From Campylobacter sp. 2014D-0216 (GTDB lineage Bacteria > Campylobacterota > Campylobacteria > Campylobacterales > Campylobacteraceae): DNA of 64,000 bases. The notes beneath the pieces were generated by a model, which was not told where the DNA came from, did no database searches, and was given only the letters and a program-made list of their open reading frames with translations. A program made the translations under genes and the position numbers. The stretch is from NCBI RefSeq assembly GCF_014931215.1, contig NZ_CP063089.1, forward strand, positions 248,001-312,000, given 5' to 3'. Of this stretch, positions 1 through 10,559 are shown in pieces. Every line of letters starts with the position of its first letter. The stretch's first letter is position 1.

Positions 1-1169
1 CTAATATGCAAGTGTTTAATATAGGCTTAGCACCAACTCCTATGGGATATTTTAGCTTGTTTTTCGATGGGATTTTTGACGCAAATATCATGATAACAGG
101 CTCACATAATCCAAAGGAGTATAATGGGTTTAAAATCACAATCAACAAAGAAAGTTTTTTTGGTGCTGACTTAAAAAAGCTTTCTTTAAAAGTGCAAGAG
201 TATTTAGAACTTGAAATAAATGATGACTTAAGATATGAAAACTATGATATAAAAAGTTTATATATAGATTTTTTAGTGAAGCATTTTTCACATCTTAAGG
301 ATTATAAAGAAAAAATCATCATTGATTGTGCAAATGGGGCTACTGGAGTGATTATAAAACCTTTGGTAGAAAAATTAAACCTTAATGCACAAATTTTATT
401 TGAAAATCCTGATGGAACCTTTCCAAATCATGCACCTGATCCAACAGAGCTTGAAAATTTACATGCATTGCAAGTTGCGTTAAATGAAGATGAAAACGCA
501 AAAATGGGTTTTGCTTTTGATGGAGATGGAGACCGTTTGGTGGTGGCAAGTAAAGACTATGTATTTAAAGGCGATGAGCTTTGTTATTTGTTTGCTAAAA
601 ATATTGAAAATCCTAGAGTTTTAGGCGAGGTAAAATGTTCTAAAAATCTTTTTGATGAGGTGGCAAAATTTGGTTTTATTATGATGGGTAAAACCGGACA
701 TTCGAATATTAAAAAAATGATGAAAGAGCAAAATATCGACATTGCAGCAGAGCTTAGCGGCCATATTTTCTTTAAAGATAGATATTTTGGTTATGATGAT
801 GGAATTTACGCATTTTTAAGAACTTTAGAGCTTTTGGCGAATGATTATGATCTAGAAAAACTCATTAAAAAACTACCAAAACTGTATGCAAGTGAAGAGA
901 TCAAGCTTAAAGTAAGCGAAGAAAACAAATTTCAAATTATAGAAAAATTTAAAGAAAAAGTAAAAGCTAATGCTTTTGAAAATGTGCTTGATTGCAATGA
1001 AATTGATGGAGTTAGAATCACCTTTAAAGAAGGCTGGGCGCTTTTGCGTGCTTCTAATACTAGTCCGTATCTTATCATGCGTGCTGAAGCTACAAGTGTT
1101 GAATTTAAAGACTTTTTAGAAGCAAGAGTAAAAGAACTTTTTGAAACTATCACAAAAGAGCTTGTATAA
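1..1169 (+). CDS. Phosphohexomutase (phosphomannomutase/phosphoglucomutase family), 5' end cut by window edge
   Basis: Interconverts hexose 6-phosphates and 1-phosphates to supply sugar nucleotides for surface glycans; cytosolic. The catalytic phosphoserine loop TGSHNP, the metal-binding loop DGDGDR and the C-terminal phosphate-binding stretch RASNTSPYL are all visible. The family is about 455 residues; only the last 388 are here, so roughly 65-70 N-terminal residues lie left of the window. The ATG at 6 is internal: the frame is open to the edge and homology is already well inside domain 1. C. jejuni has a similar mutase gene (Cj1407c) beside fliL and acpS, which here lie 11 kb away. Mannose versus glucose specificity cannot be read from sequence. 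The 3' end overlaps convergent tilS by 20 bases. Confidence 0.9.
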   Translation, partial: NMQVFNIGLAPTPMGYFSLFFDGIFDANIMITGSHNPKEYNGFKITINKESFFGADLKKLSLKVQEYLELEINDDLRYENYDIKSLYIDFLVKHFSHLKDYKEKIIIDCANGATGVIIKPLVEKLNLNAQILFENPDGTFPNHAPDPTELENLHALQVALNEDENAKMGFAFDGDGDRLVVASKDYVFKGDELCYLFAKNIENPRVLGEVKCSKNLFDEVAKFGFIMMGKTGHSNIKKMMKEQNIDIAAELSGHIFFKDRYFGYDDGIYAFLRTLELLANDYDLEKLIKKLPKLYASEEIKLKVSEENKFQIIEKFKEKVKANAFENVLDCNEIDGVRITFKEGWALLRASNTSPYLIMRAEATSVEFKDFLEARVKELFETITKELV

Positions 1170-2112
1170 GCTCTTTTGTATCAATGTTTTTTGTATATAA
1201 ATATGCTCTTAAGAGTTTAGGAATTTTTGCTTTTCTATAAATTTCTTTCAAGTCTTTTGGTATTTTTTCACAACTTACAAAAGGAAAAATCAAAACTTTT
1301 TCTTGCATATAAACAATGCCTATTTTATGTGAAATTACCCCATCGCCTTTTAATGCTTCTTGCCTTTGTTTGGCACTTAAAAGCACTCCGAGTTTCTTAA
1401 AGCATTTTGCGATTAAGCTTTCATCTTTATGGGTAATGTAGATATTTTTAAATTCGCAAATATTTTCTTCTTTTAAATCTTTTTCAAGGTAGGTAAAACT
1501 TTTTTTAACCCCATTTGGATAAAGCTTTAAAAACTCATTTGCAAAATTTTTGCGTATAAAATTTCTAAAACATCTTTCATCATCATTACTCTCATCATGA
1601 AAATAGCTGATATTATTTTCTTTTAGATAGTTTGAAATTTCTTCTTTTGGGGTTTGAAGCAAGGGTCTTATAATGGTAAAATGTTTTCTTTTTTCAATAT
1701 CTTTAAATCCAAGCAACTCTCTAAGCCCTGCGCCTTTGGAAAATTGCATTAAGAACCATTCTAGTTTATCATTTAAATGGTGAGCTAGTAAAAGATTGTC
1801 ATAGCAATGGCTTTGACAAAGTTCTTCAAAAAACTCATAACGCAAAGCTCTTGCATGTGCTTCGAAATTTTTAGTTATTTTGGGTGCGGTTTTGATATAG
1901 ATTTTTTTATGAAAACGCTTGGCTAGTTCCTTAGCACTTTGCTCTTCTTTGTCACTATTTTTACGAGTTTTATAGTTTATAAAAGCAAGATCAAAATCTA
2001 TGTTTTTTTCTAAAAGCATGAAAAACAAAGCACTAGAATCACTCCCGTGAGAAAATGCTAAAAGATTTTTCCCTTGCTTTAAATGATTTAAGTATTTGTT
2101 ATCAATCATCAA
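1150..2112 (-). CDS. tilS: tRNA(Ile)-lysidine synthase
   Basis: Converts the wobble cytidine of the CAU-anticodon isoleucine tRNA to lysidine using ATP and lysine, switching decoding from AUG to AUA. The N-terminal PP-loop ATPase motif appears as SHGSDSSAL (family SGGxDS) near residue 20, followed by the conserved [14 protein letters not shown] segment. At 320 residues it matches the short epsilonproteobacterial form without the large C-terminal domains of E. coli TilS. Its start overlaps the end of rimO by 11 bases, indicating translational coupling in one operon. Two adjacent ATGs (2112 and 2109) are possible starts. Essential in most bacteria. Confidence 0.9.
   Translation of the reverse strand: MMIDNKYLNHLKQGKNLLAFSHGSDSSALFFMLLEKNIDFDLAFINYKTRKNSDKEEQSAKELAKRFHKKIYIKTAPKITKNFEAHARALRYEFFEELCQSHCYDNLLLAHHLNDKLEWFLMQFSKGAGLRELLGFKDIEKRKHFTIIRPLLQTPKEEISNYLKENNISYFHDESNDDERCFRNFIRKNFANEFLKLYPNGVKKSFTYLEKDLKEENICEFKNIYITHKDESLIAKCFKKLGVLLSAKQRQEALKGDGVISHKIGIVYMQEKVLIFPFVSCEKIPKDLKEIYRKAKIPKLLRAYLYTKNIDTKELIQALL
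1152..1179. terminator. Bidirectional hairpin between mutase and tilS
   Basis: Perfect 12-base inverted repeat (arms 1152-1163 and 1168-1179, loop GTAT). The arms begin ACAAAAG and end CTTTTGT, so both strands end in a T-rich segment. It contains both convergent stop codons, so one element probably terminates both transcripts. Confidence 0.7.
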
Positions 2113-3418
2113 GCTTTCTTAAGGCTTTTGCAATGAGTTTTTTGTCTAAGCTTTGTGTAATTTCACACTCATAAAGTTCACCCATTTCTAAATCTCCACA
2201 ATCACTTTCATTAATGAGAATTTCTCCATCTATATTTCTATCCCAACGCAAGTCTTTTGCACCGATGAAAAATTCTCCTTCAGAGCTTTGACCTTCACAA
2301 AATGCTAAAGTTTTTTTGCCAACTTGTTGGTTGAAGCTTTTTTCTATGCACTCATCAACGATTTTTTCTATAGTTTTTAACCTTGCATTGATGATTTTAT
2401 TTGGAATTTGCTCCATATCAAAAGCTGCAGTATCTTCTTCTTTAGAATATGCAAAAACACTAATTCTATCAAAACCAAATTCTTTGATAAAGGTGCATAA
2501 TTCTTCAAAGTCCTCATCGCTTTCTCCGGGGTGACCCACGATAAAACCTGTACGCAAAAAAGAATTTGGTGCTTGCATCATTAAATTTAAAAGTTCGATT
2601 AATTTAGCTTTATTGGCTCCACGCTTCATGATTTTAAGCATATTGTCACTAATGTGTTGCAAAGGCATGTCAAAATAATTTACAAAAACTTTTGATTGGA
2701 TGATCTTTTCTATCACTTCTTTGCTAATGCTTGTTGGATATAGGTATAAAATTCTAGCAGATTTTACACCTTGGATATTTTCTACGGCTTCAATGAGTTT
2801 TAAAAGTCCATCTTTTTGACCTTGATCAAACAAATATGAACTTGTATCTTGAGCGATAAAAGAAAAGTCTTTATAGCCTTTTTTAACAAGTTCTTTTACT
2901 TCATTTATAATGCTTTCTAAGCTTCTTGACTTGAGTTTTCCTTTAAAGCTTGGTATAGCACAAAATGAACATTTTTGATTACAGCCTTCAGCTATTTTGA
3001 TAAAGGCGTGATAGTTAGAGCCTGTGATCACGCGATTAGTATTTTTATCTTGTAAGTAAGTAGAATTAGAAAAAAGATTAGTTTTTTTAAGTATCATCTC
3101 ATCAATTTTTTCATAATCTCCCACACCGGTAAAAAGATCAACTTCAGGAAGTTCTTTCATCAATTCTTCGCGGTAGCGTTGCATTAAGCAGCCTGTTACA
3201 ACTAGCAATGAATCTTTTTTTCTTTGCTCGTGTAAGTCTAAAATCGCATTTATACTTTCTTTTTTTGCACTATCGATAAAGCCACAAGTGTTAACAATCA
3301 AAACATCAGCTATACTTGGCTCATCACAAATTTCATAATCACTCAATCTTCCAAGCATGATTTCACTATCAACTAAATTTTTATTACAACCTAAAGACAT
3401 TAAAAAAAGTTTTGGCAT
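2102..3418 (-). CDS. rimO: Ribosomal protein uS12 methylthiotransferase
   Basis: Radical-SAM enzyme that adds a methylthio group to the conserved aspartate of ribosomal protein S12. An N-terminal UPF0004 domain opens with [11 protein letters not shown] and carries its cluster cysteines, the radical-SAM motif CNQKCSFC follows near residue 150, and a TRAM-type domain ends the protein. The open frame extends to an ATG at 3427, but the third codon after it is another ATG at 3418 giving [13 protein letters not shown], which matches the family start. I therefore chose 3418 (438 residues). Overlaps tilS downstream. Confidence 0.92.
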   Translation of the reverse strand: MPKLFLMSLGCNKNLVDSEIMLGRLSDYEICDEPSIADVLIVNTCGFIDSAKKESINAILDLHEQRKKDSLLVVTGCLMQRYREELMKELPEVDLFTGVGDYEKIDEMILKKTNLFSNSTYLQDKNTNRVITGSNYHAFIKIAEGCNQKCSFCAIPSFKGKLKSRSLESIINEVKELVKKGYKDFSFIAQDTSSYLFDQGQKDGLLKLIEAVENIQGVKSARILYLYPTSISKEVIEKIIQSKVFVNYFDMPLQHISDNMLKIMKRGANKAKLIELLNLMMQAPNSFLRTGFIVGHPGESDEDFEELCTFIKEFGFDRISVFAYSKEEDTAAFDMEQIPNKIINARLKTIEKIVDECIEKSFNQQVGKKTLAFCEGQSSEGEFFIGAKDLRWDRNIDGEILINESDCGDLEMGELYECEITQSLDKKLIAKALRKLDD

Positions 3419-3495
3419 ATTTCTCACTTTAAATATTTTATTTTTTTGCTAAAATTATAAGATTAAATTATATCAAAATTAGAAAGAAAATTTTT

Positions 3496-4596
3496 ATGGA
3501 TAATTACGAATACAGCGAACTTTTAAAAAAATTAAAAAACAAAGTTGGAAATATCGCTTCTATTATTAAGCCTGAAGAGATAAAAGCAAGGTTAAAAGAA
3601 ATAGAAAATTTAGAAAATTCCCCTTCTTTTTGGAGTGATGTAAAACAAGCAGGGGTTATAGGTAAAGAAAAAACTAAAATCTCAAATTTATTAAAAAACT
3701 ACGAAAATGCTTTTAATGCTTTAAATGACGCAAGTGAACTTTTTGATCTTGCTAATAGCGAAAATGACTTAGATACCATAGAAGCTTTATTTGAAGATGC
3801 AAACAAGCTAGAAGATCTTATTGTAAATCTTGAAATTTCTATGCTTTTAAGTGGGGAGAATGATGGTAAAAATGCCATAGTTTCCATTCACCCTGGTGCA
3901 GGTGGGACTGAGAGTAATGACTGGGCTAGCATGCTTTATAGAATGTATTTGAGATTTTGCGAAAGAGAAGGGTTTAAAGTAGAAACACTTGACTTTCAAG
4001 AAGGTGAAGAAGCAGGGCTTAAAGATGTAAGTTTTTTGGTAAAAGGCGAAAATGCTTATGGTTATTTAAAAGCTGAAAATGGCATTCATCGTTTGGTAAG
4101 AACTTCTCCTTTTGACAGCGCGGGTCGTCGTCATACGAGTTTTTCTAGCGTGATGGTTTCTCCTGAACTTGATGATGATATAGAAATAGAAATTGAAGAA
4201 AAAGACATAAGGATTGATTATTACCGCGCAAGTGGAGCAGGTGGACAACATGTCAATAAAACCGAATCAGCAGTGCGTATTACTCATATGCCAAGTGGTA
4301 TAGTGGTACAGTGTCAAAATGATAGAAGTCAGCATAAAAACAAAGCAACTGCTTTTAAAATGCTAAAATCGCGTCTTTATGAGCTTGAGTTGATGAAACA
4401 ACAAGATGAAGCTAATTCAAGCGAAAAAAGTGAGATAGGTTGGGGTCATCAAATTCGCTCTTATGTGCTTTTTCCTTATCAGCAGGTTAAAGATACACGT
4501 TCTAATGAAGCGTTTTCACAGGTTGATAATATTTTAGATGGAGATATTAAAAAGATTATAGAAGGTGTTTTGATAGCACAAAAAGCACAAGATTAA
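3496..4596 (+). CDS. prfB: Peptide chain release factor 2
   Basis: Terminates translation at UGA and UAA. The tripeptide anticodon SPF is in [13 protein letters not shown] and the peptidyl-hydrolysis motif GGQ in [15 protein letters not shown]. At 366 residues it is full length. The frame is continuous from the ATG: the autoregulatory frameshift around codon 26 known from E. coli prfB (CUU UGA) is absent, so the protein is made without recoding. The flanking stress-protein gene starts 18 bases after the stop and may be co-transcribed. Confidence 0.95.
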   Translation: MDNYEYSELLKKLKNKVGNIASIIKPEEIKARLKEIENLENSPSFWSDVKQAGVIGKEKTKISNLLKNYENAFNALNDASELFDLANSENDLDTIEALFEDANKLEDLIVNLEISMLLSGENDGKNAIVSIHPGAGGTESNDWASMLYRMYLRFCEREGFKVETLDFQEGEEAGLKDVSFLVKGENAYGYLKAENGIHRLVRTSPFDSAGRRHTSFSSVMVSPELDDDIEIEIEEKDIRIDYYRASGAGGQHVNKTESAVRITHMPSGIVVQCQNDRSQHKNKATAFKMLKSRLYELELMKQQDEANSSEKSEIGWGHQIRSYVLFPYQQVKDTRSNEAFSQVDNILDGDIKKIIEGVLIAQKAQD

Positions 4597-4614
4597 AGCG
4601 CAAAAGGAAGCAAT

Positions 4615-5451
4615 ATGCAAAAAATTCTAGTTTGTGTTGATGTTTTAGAGCCTTGTAAAGATATTTTGCATTATGGGGTATATTTAGCTAAAAAGCTAGA
4701 TTTGCCTTTGATGTTCTTATACACCATAGAGCCAAATTTTACTAATGCTGAATTAGCTTGTAGTTTTAGTATAGAAGCAAGTGGATGTGTGATTGAGGAT
4801 TTGGTAGAAGAACAAAGTCAAAAAAATGAGAGTCTTTGCAAAAAAGGGCAAAAAATTCTAGAAGAATTTTGCATTTATGCAAAGGAACAAGGCGTAAAAG
4901 AATGTCTAAGTGTCCAAAAAGATGGAGACTTAGAAGAAGTGTTAAGAGAATACAACGGTCAAATTAGATTGGCAATTGCTGGTTTAAAAGGTGGAGGCAA
5001 GAAAAATAAAATAGGCATTCATACAGAAGAATTAGTAAGAGCATTAAATGTGCCCATTTTGCTTGTAAATTCTGCATTCAAAGAAATCAAAAGCGTGATG
5101 ATGGCTTATGATGGAAGTGTGTTAGCTAAAAAAGCTATAGAACAAGCCATTAAACAACCTATTTTTAAAGAAGCAAAGCGTTATGTGGTAAATGTATCTA
5201 AAGATGAAAAGACTTCTTGTGAGTTGTTAATGCAAGTGAGTCAAATTTTTACCGAGGCAGGCTTGAGTGTGCAAACTCAGCACTTAAATGGTGAAATCGT
5301 GCAAGCCTTATTTGAATTTAATGAACAAAACGATATTGATTTATTGATCATGGGGGCATATTCGCATCATTGGCTTAAGAGTATTTTGTTTGGTAGTTTA
5401 ACTAATGATATTTTAACTCAGGCTAAAAAGCCTTTATTGTTGATTCGCTAG
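4615..5451 (+). CDS. Tandem universal stress protein (UspA family)
   Basis: Cytosolic 278-residue protein with two Usp alpha/beta domains. Domain 1 (about 1-150) opens MQKILVCVDVLEPC. Domain 2 (about 160-278) opens SVMMAYDGSVLAKKA and ends with the nucleotide-binding signature GAYSHHWLKSILFGSLTND. In domain 1 the corresponding glycine-rich loop (GLKGGGKKNK) is degenerate, so probably only the C-terminal domain binds ATP. The ribosome site AAGGAAG lies 6 bases before the ATG. Substrate or regulatory partner unknown. Transcription probably ends at the hairpin at 5469-5488. Confidence 0.85.
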   Translation: MQKILVCVDVLEPCKDILHYGVYLAKKLDLPLMFLYTIEPNFTNAELACSFSIEASGCVIEDLVEEQSQKNESLCKKGQKILEEFCIYAKEQGVKECLSVQKDGDLEEVLREYNGQIRLAIAGLKGGGKKNKIGIHTEELVRALNVPILLVNSAFKEIKSVMMAYDGSVLAKKAIEQAIKQPIFKEAKRYVVNVSKDEKTSCELLMQVSQIFTEAGLSVQTQHLNGEIVQALFEFNEQNDIDLLIMGAYSHHWLKSILFGSLTNDILTQAKKPLLLIR

Positions 5452-5468
5452 CTTTTTGGTTAAGTCAA

Positions 5469-5492
5469 GGTAAGCAAATATGCTTACCTTTT
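5469..5492 (+). terminator. Rho-independent terminator after the stress-protein gene
   Basis: Perfect 8-base stem GGTAAGCA/TGCTTACC (5469-5476 and 5481-5488) with a four-base loop, followed by TTTT. Clear intrinsic terminator for the + strand; the minus-strand side lacks a T run. Confidence 0.85.
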
Positions 5493-6093
5493 ATCGTTTT
5501 AGGGCGAATTTGTTTTTGATTTCTTCATGTCCTAGCATTTTTTGAGTATTGCAGTTTTTATTAATATCGAGTTTTTTAACATCATGATGAAAGTTGGTGC
5601 AATTGTGTAGTAAATATGCTAAAGTTTTGGCATTGTGCACATCCCATTTTGATAAATCTTGATCAAATTGCTTGCAGTTTTCAAACATATGTGCCATAGT
5701 GATGGCATTGTGCACATCCCAATTATCTACCTTATGGTTAAATTTAAGGCAATTACAAAACATATAGTTTGTATCTTTAACATTGGACATATCCCAAGAA
5801 GATAAATCTTGATCAAATGCTTCACAGTCAAAAAACATACCTTCCATATTTTCAACATTGGAAACATTCCAATGGGAAATATCACTATTGAAGCTTTTAC
5901 AACAATAAAACATATACGACATATCTTTGACATTAGACACATCCCAAGTTTCGATACCATTAAAATTGGTTCTAGTAGAATAGTAAAATAAATAAGACAT
6001 ATCTGTAATCAAGCTTACATCGATTTCATTTAAAGCAATAAGCTCTTCTCTTACAAGAGCAACTAATTCACTTTTTGTTTTAGGTGTAAACAT
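5491..6093 (-). CDS. DUF285 (BspA-like) repeat protein
   Basis: 200 residues consisting of a 49-residue N-terminal segment, then five consecutive 25-residue repeats (residues 50-174, bases 5572-5946) of the type WDVSNVKDMSYMFYCCKSFN, then a short basic tail. This is the DUF285 leucine-rich-like repeat first known from mycoplasma and BspA surface proteins. No signal peptide or membrane segment is visible, so unlike many family members it appears cytoplasmic. Each repeat carries one or two cysteines. A good ribosome site (AAAGGAG) precedes the ATG. The role is unknown; protein binding is the usual inference. The 75-base DNA repeat makes copy-number variation possible. Confidence 0.75.
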   Translation of the reverse strand: MFTPKTKSELVALVREELIALNEIDVSLITDMSYLFYYSTRTNFNGIETWDVSNVKDMSYMFYCCKSFNSDISHWNVSNVENMEGMFFDCEAFDQDLSSWDMSNVKDTNYMFCNCLKFNHKVDNWDVHNAITMAHMFENCKQFDQDLSKWDVHNAKTLAYLLHNCTNFHHDVKKLDINKNCNTQKMLGHEEIKNKFALKR

Positions 6094-6221
6094 GTTAGCT
6101 CCTTTAGCTATTTAATTTTCCATACCAATTATAATACTAATTAAATATAAAATTTAAAAAAATAAATATTAAATTAATAAAAAAATATAATATGGAAAAT
6201 TTTGTTACCATATGAAACAAA

Positions 6222-7259
6222 TTAAAAATTAAAAAGCAAAATTAAGCTAATTGTTATAAATATAAGCCATATAAAAAGTAAAAATGCCATTAAAAATGGT
6301 TTAAAACCTGCATTTTTTAAAACATTTTTATGGATATTTACTCCTAAGGCTACCATAGCCATGGAAAGTAAAAGGGTGTCTAAGGTTTGTATGCTTGGCT
6401 TGATATAGTCTAATGCAAAATTAGTGTTGAGTATTTCAAGCGAGCTAATTCCACATGCTACTAAAAACCATAAGGCAAAATAAGGAATATTTGACCTAAT
6501 TGAAATTTTATTGTCATTTTTGCTCAAAAATTTTACAGAAAAAAGAGTTAAAAAAAGTAAAAAAGGCACTAGCATTAAAACACGCATCATTTTTTCTATC
6601 ACTGCGCCATCGCCTGCTTGTATTGCCTCACCTGCTGCAACTGCATGGGCGACTTCATGTAAACTTGCTCCCATAAAATAACCCATTTGTTTTAGACTAA
6701 AAAAATCAAACCAGCCCAAATTCCAAGCCAAAGGGTATAAAAACATTCCTAGTGTTCCAAAAACCACCACAGTACAAATTGCCACACCAACTTTAGCAGA
6801 TCCACCTTTAACTACGCTTTCGCTTGCCATTACAGCTGCTGCTCCGCAAATACTAGATCCACTACTAATGAGTATACTTTCTTTGAGATCAAGTCCGAGT
6901 GATTTTCCTAGAAAAAGTCCTATAAAAAAAGTAGAAAATACTACTAAAAATGCAAGTAAAATACCATTTATTCCAACTATTTCTAGATCATAAAAAGTAA
7001 TTCTAAAACCATAAAGTATGATCCCAAGTCTTAAAATTTCTTTAGTAGCAATTTGAATAACACCTGATTTTTTAAGCAAATTAGCATTTTGATGTGCTAA
7101 GTTGCCTATCAAAGCCCCTAAACATACAGCTATAATCAAAGCTGAAATTCCAAGATTTTTAAAAAAGCTAAGTTCAGAAATAGCATAAGAACAAAAAGCT
7201 AAAGTAAAAAGTAGCAAAAATGCTTCAAATTTTCTATTTTTATATATATTTTTATGCAT
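6222..7259 (-). CDS. UPF0324 family inner-membrane transporter (putative sulfate/sulfonate exporter)
   Basis: Hydrophobic protein of 345 residues with about ten membrane segments, matching the YeiH/UPF0324 family. Diagnostic stretches are SGSSICGAAAVMA and GASLHEVAHAVAAGEAI. Family members have been linked to sulfite or sulfonate export, but the substrate here is unproven. The open frame extends to 7289, but an ATG at 7259 preceded by AAAGGAAACC is the better start. It is transcribed divergently from a LysR regulator, as with C. jejuni Cj0999c/Cj1000, which suggests LysR control. The 128 bases between its stop and the DUF285 gene are very AT-rich and hold nothing recognisable. Confidence 0.8.
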   Translation of the reverse strand: MHKNIYKNRKFEAFLLLFTLAFCSYAISELSFFKNLGISALIIAVCLGALIGNLAHQNANLLKKSGVIQIATKEILRLGIILYGFRITFYDLEIVGINGILLAFLVVFSTFFIGLFLGKSLGLDLKESILISSGSSICGAAAVMASESVVKGGSAKVGVAICTVVVFGTLGMFLYPLAWNLGWFDFFSLKQMGYFMGASLHEVAHAVAAGEAIQAGDGAVIEKMMRVLMLVPFLLFLTLFSVKFLSKNDNKISIRSNIPYFALWFLVACGISSLEILNTNFALDYIKPSIQTLDTLLLSMAMVALGVNIHKNVLKNAGFKPFLMAFLLFIWLIFITISLILLFNF

Positions 7260-7332
7260 TGGTTTCCTTTTTTGTGATCGTTTATGCAATTTTATTGTCT
7301 TTTTAATGATAAGTAAAATTAATTTTATTTGA

Positions 7333-7338
7333 TATAAT
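7333..7338 (+). promoter_or_regulatory. -10 box of the LysR-family gene
   Basis: TATAAT preceded by a T-rich stretch, 31 bases before the LysR ATG: the usual Campylobacter sigma-70 arrangement without a -35. The divergent transporter shares this intergenic region, so a LysR operator would be expected in 7260-7368; I could not fix one. Confidence 0.6.
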
Positions 7339-7368
7339 GATGTAAATAATTTATCAAAAAGAGCGCAA

Positions 7369-8232
7369 ATGACTTTAAAGCAGATAAGGTATTTTCAAGC
7401 CTTGTGTCATAATTTAAATTTAAGATCATGTGCTAAGGAATTAAACATAACTCAATCAGCATTGTCTCTAGCGATTTCAGAACTTGAGAAAAGCTTAAAT
7501 ACCCTTTTGTTTGATAGAAATGCTAAATTTTTTAGTTTAAATGAAAAAGGTAGATTTTTTTTAAAGCAAGTAGAACCTTTGATGTTAGAGTTAGAACGCA
7601 TAGAAAAATCCATGCAAAATGATCAAAGTTATGAGTTAAATTTAAAGGTTAGTCAAAATGTTGGCACGTATTTACTTGGTAGTTTTTTGGACCAAAAAAC
7701 CGAAAATATTAAGCTTATTTTATCTTTAGACAATACCAAAAACATTATCAAAGCGGTTTTAGATAAAGAGGTGGATATAGGTTTGATTGAGGGAATTTGT
7801 AAAGATAAGGATATAAAAAAGATTAAAATTTGTGATGATGAGCTTATTATTGTGAGTAATAAAGATCTAAAAAAAGCTTTTTTCATAGATGAGCTTAGTT
7901 CTTTTAAATGGTTGACACGTGAGCATGGTTCTGGCGCAAAAGAAGTTTTTATGAGTGCTTTGCCAAAAGATGTAAGATTAAATATCGCTTATGAGCTTAA
8001 TTCTACGGCTATGATTAAAGAACTTGTAAAGCATGGCGATTTTTTGGCGGTTTTACCGCAATTTAGTGTCAAAGAGGAACTTGAAAATAAAAAGTTATTT
8101 CAAGTGAGATTAAAAAATTTTAAAATTTCAAGAGAGCTTTGTTTGATTTATCACAAAAGCAAAAAGCCTAATGAAAAATTTAGTAAATTATGTGAGTTTT
8201 TAAAGTTTTGTATCCAAAAAGATCTAGCTTAG
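7369..8232 (+). CDS. LysR-family transcriptional regulator
   Basis: 287 residues. The N-terminal winged helix-turn-helix (residues 1-60) begins [20 protein letters not shown] and contains the recognition segment [19 protein letters not shown] periplasmic-binding-like effector domain spans about 90-285. Divergent from the UPF0324 transporter gene, which is its most likely target by the usual LysR arrangement; C. jejuni has the same pair. Its 3' end overlaps the end of murD on the other strand by 9 bases. Effector unknown; a sulfur compound is a guess from the transporter family. Confidence 0.85.
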   Translation: MTLKQIRYFQALCHNLNLRSCAKELNITQSALSLAISELEKSLNTLLFDRNAKFFSLNEKGRFFLKQVEPLMLELERIEKSMQNDQSYELNLKVSQNVGTYLLGSFLDQKTENIKLILSLDNTKNIIKAVLDKEVDIGLIEGICKDKDIKKIKICDDELIIVSNKDLKKAFFIDELSSFKWLTREHGSGAKEVFMSALPKDVRLNIAYELNSTAMIKELVKHGDFLAVLPQFSVKEELENKKLFQVRLKNFKISRELCLIYHKSKKPNEKFSKLCEFLKFCIQKDLA

Positions 8233-8240
8233 ATCTTGAA
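8219..8240 (-). terminator. Hairpin at the lysR/murD convergent junction
   Basis: Eight-base perfect stem AAGATCTA/TAGATCTT with a three-base loop, including both stop codons. Read on the minus strand the stem runs into TTTTT, so it should terminate murD; its value for the + strand is weaker. Confidence 0.55.
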
Positions 8241-9423
8241 TGCACTGCTTAAAAACTTCACCTCTTTCTTCATAGGATATAAACTGATCCAAACTTGCAC
8301 AAGCAGGACTGAGTAGGGCTACTTCATCGTGAGCTAGACTCAGGTGGATTTTTTTTACAGCTTGAGCTAAAATCTCACAAGAATGCGCTTTTAGGTTAAC
8401 ATGTTTTGCATAATCAAGTATTTTTTGGGTGCTTTTTCCTATGGCGTAAAGCTCTATATCTAGACTTTTCATAAAAACAAATAAAGCACTTAGATCTACG
8501 CCTTTATCATCTCCACCTAGGATAAGATGAATTTTTTTATCTTTATAGCGTTTTAGGGCAGCCAAGCAAGCATCAAGATTGGTTGCTTTGGTGTCGTTTA
8601 CCCAAAGTCTATTTTTATGATCAAATATCTCTTCAAGCTTATTTTTGTCCATTTTAAAGCTATTTAAAAGCTCATAAGAACAACGGTCTAAAATGATCTT
8701 TTCTATACTTAAGGCTATTAGTGCATCAAGTAAAAATGGTGTTTTAAAATGAATTTTTTCTAAGTCAATTTGCATTTTTTGGGCAAGATCTTGTTCGTTT
8801 TCATAGCTGATGATGTAAGCATGACTTGGGTAGTTTTCGTATTTTTTAGGTAAAATTGCTACATCGTTTTCATTCATTCTATCAAGTACGCTAAGTTTTG
8901 CTTGTTCGTAATCTTTAAAGCTTTTATGCCAAGAAAGATGATCGGGTGTAATAGGTAAAAGCGCATAAATTTCAGGTTTGGCTACCTTGGTATAAAAAAG
9001 CGAAAAAGAAGAACTTTCCAAAATCCATAATTTAGCATTAGTATCCATTTGTGCTAAAGGAGTTCCTATGTTTGCTCCCATTTGTGCATTGATGTGTTTT
9101 AAAAGCTGGTGGGTCATTTGCGTGGTGGTGGTTTTACCATTTGTTCCGCTAATCCATACACTTTTTGGCATAGCATCATAAAAAAAATCATATTCACTGC
9201 TTAAATTTTTTGCTTGCTGTATGAGAGAATGATCATTTGGGAAGCCAGGGCTTGGAATCTCTAAGTCACTTTTAGAGGGGTTGAAGTTGCAAGGTGGTAA
9301 AAGAGTATTGCCAAATTCATCTTTGCTAATACTTGTAAAATGATCATCATAAATATCGCAGTTTCCAAAACGTTGTGCAAAAGTTTTGGTAGTTTTTCCG
9401 TAGCCAAAAAGTGAAATTTTCAT
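8224..9423 (-). CDS. murD: UDP-N-acetylmuramoyl-L-alanine--D-glutamate ligase
   Basis: Cytosolic Mur ligase adding D-glutamate to UDP-MurNAc-L-Ala with ATP. The P-loop [10 protein letters not shown] is near residue 94, the central ligase domain follows with PDHLSWH, and the C-terminal domain has [13 protein letters not shown]. 399 residues, short for MurD (about 440 in E. coli) but normal for Campylobacter, whose N-terminal domain is reduced. The start ATG overlaps the mraY stop by one base, so the two are translationally coupled cell-wall genes. Confidence 0.93.
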   Translation of the reverse strand: MKISLFGYGKTTKTFAQRFGNCDIYDDHFTSISKDEFGNTLLPPCNFNPSKSDLEIPSPGFPNDHSLIQQAKNLSSEYDFFYDAMPKSVWISGTNGKTTTTQMTHQLLKHINAQMGANIGTPLAQMDTNAKLWILESSSFSLFYTKVAKPEIYALLPITPDHLSWHKSFKDYEQAKLSVLDRMNENDVAILPKKYENYPSHAYIISYENEQDLAQKMQIDLEKIHFKTPFLLDALIALSIEKIILDRCSYELLNSFKMDKNKLEEIFDHKNRLWVNDTKATNLDACLAALKRYKDKKIHLILGGDDKGVDLSALFVFMKSLDIELYAIGKSTQKILDYAKHVNLKAHSCEILAQAVKKIHLSLAHDEVALLSPACASLDQFISYEERGEVFKQCIQDLS

Positions 9424-10481
9424 TATCTTAACTTTATACTAATCAATGCGATGATATTTGCAAGCAAAGCTATCATCCAAAAACGTACGATGATTTTGTT
9501 TTCTACCCAGCCAATTTTTTCAAAGTGATGGTGAATGGGTGCCATTTTAAATACTCTTTTGTTGAAAATTTTAAAACTGCCTACTTGCAAGATGACTGAA
9601 ATGGTTTCTAAAACAAAAACAAAACCTATAAGTAAAAGCAAAATTTCATTTTTGCTTACTATGCCAAGATAACCTATAAAAGCTCCTATGCTTAAGCTTC
9701 CGCTATCTCCCATAAAAACTTGAGCAGGATAGCAGTTATACCATAAAAATCCCATAAGCGCACCTACTAAAGCCGCACTTAGTACCACAAGTTCTCCTAA
9801 ACCTTGAATTTTAGGTAAAAATAAATAAGAACTATAAATAGCATTGCCACATAAGTATAAAAATACACCTAGGGTCAGTAGTGAAAAAATAGAAGGAACC
9901 GTCGCAAGACCATCAAGGCCATCGGTTAAATTTACAGCATTGGAACTTGATACGATAACTAAAACCCATAAAAATACCATAAATATTCCACCATCAAAAA
10001 CAGCATGCTTGTAAAATGGTAGATAAAATTCAGTGTTTATATTGAAAAAATATAATAGCACAATACAAATAAAAGCTGCGCTAAATTGTCCTAAAAGTTT
10101 CATTTTAGGGCTTAATCCTGCATGATTGTCTTTTTTTAAAATCTTACCTAAATCATCTACTAAACCTATGGTGCAAAACAATACCAAACATAACAAACCA
10201 ACAATCACAAAAGCATTGTTTAAATCAGCACTTAAAACACTAGCCACAATGGTTGCAAAAATAAAGACAAGTCCACCCATAGTAGGAGTGTGAGATTTAG
10301 CTTGGTGTGATTGTGGGGCGTATTCGTAAATGGGTTGATTTGCTTTTTTATTTTGTGCCCATTTAATAAATTTTGGCATTAAAAATAAACTTAAAAATAA
10401 TGCAACAAAAAATGCAAATCCAGCACGCACGCTAATATAAGAAAAAAACATATAATTTGTGTATTCTGTAAGATAAAGCAA
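9423..10481 (-). CDS. mraY: Phospho-N-acetylmuramoyl-pentapeptide transferase (TTG start)
   Basis: Integral membrane enzyme that makes lipid I from UDP-MurNAc-pentapeptide and undecaprenyl phosphate. About ten membrane segments and the conserved motifs [17 protein letters not shown] and APIHHHFEK are present. A longer frame opens at 10568, but that would overlap the divergent gpmI start and add 29 unrelated residues. I prefer the TTG at 10479-10481: it has AAGG seven bases upstream and gives [13 protein letters not shown], which parallels the C. jejuni N-terminus as I remember it. The ATG at 10451 is the alternative. About 352 residues, typical of the family. Confidence 0.9.
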   Translation of the reverse strand: MLYLTEYTNYMFFSYISVRAGFAFFVALFLSLFLMPKFIKWAQNKKANQPIYEYAPQSHQAKSHTPTMGGLVFIFATIVASVLSADLNNAFVIVGLLCLVLFCTIGLVDDLGKILKKDNHAGLSPKMKLLGQFSAAFICIVLLYFFNINTEFYLPFYKHAVFDGGIFMVFLWVLVIVSSSNAVNLTDGLDGLATVPSIFSLLTLGVFLYLCGNAIYSSYLFLPKIQGLGELVVLSAALVGALMGFLWYNCYPAQVFMGDSGSLSIGAFIGYLGIVSKNEILLLLIGFVFVLETISVILQVGSFKIFNKRVFKMAPIHHHFEKIGWVENKIIVRFWMIALLANIIALISIKLR

Positions 10482-10559
10482 AATTTTAACCTTATATTTG
10501 TTTTTTAAAAGCATAATTTTAGTAAAATCACATAAATAAATTATAAAAAAGAGTGAAAA

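Noticed and set aside
3496-3600. Programmed frameshift in prfB
   Set aside because: The reading frame is continuous from the ATG and the CUU UGA slip site is absent.
5572-5946. Regular 75-base repeats as a possible CRISPR-like array
   Set aside because: They are protein-coding DUF285 repeats with no spacers and with codon-level divergence. No CRISPR array or cas gene is seen in the window.
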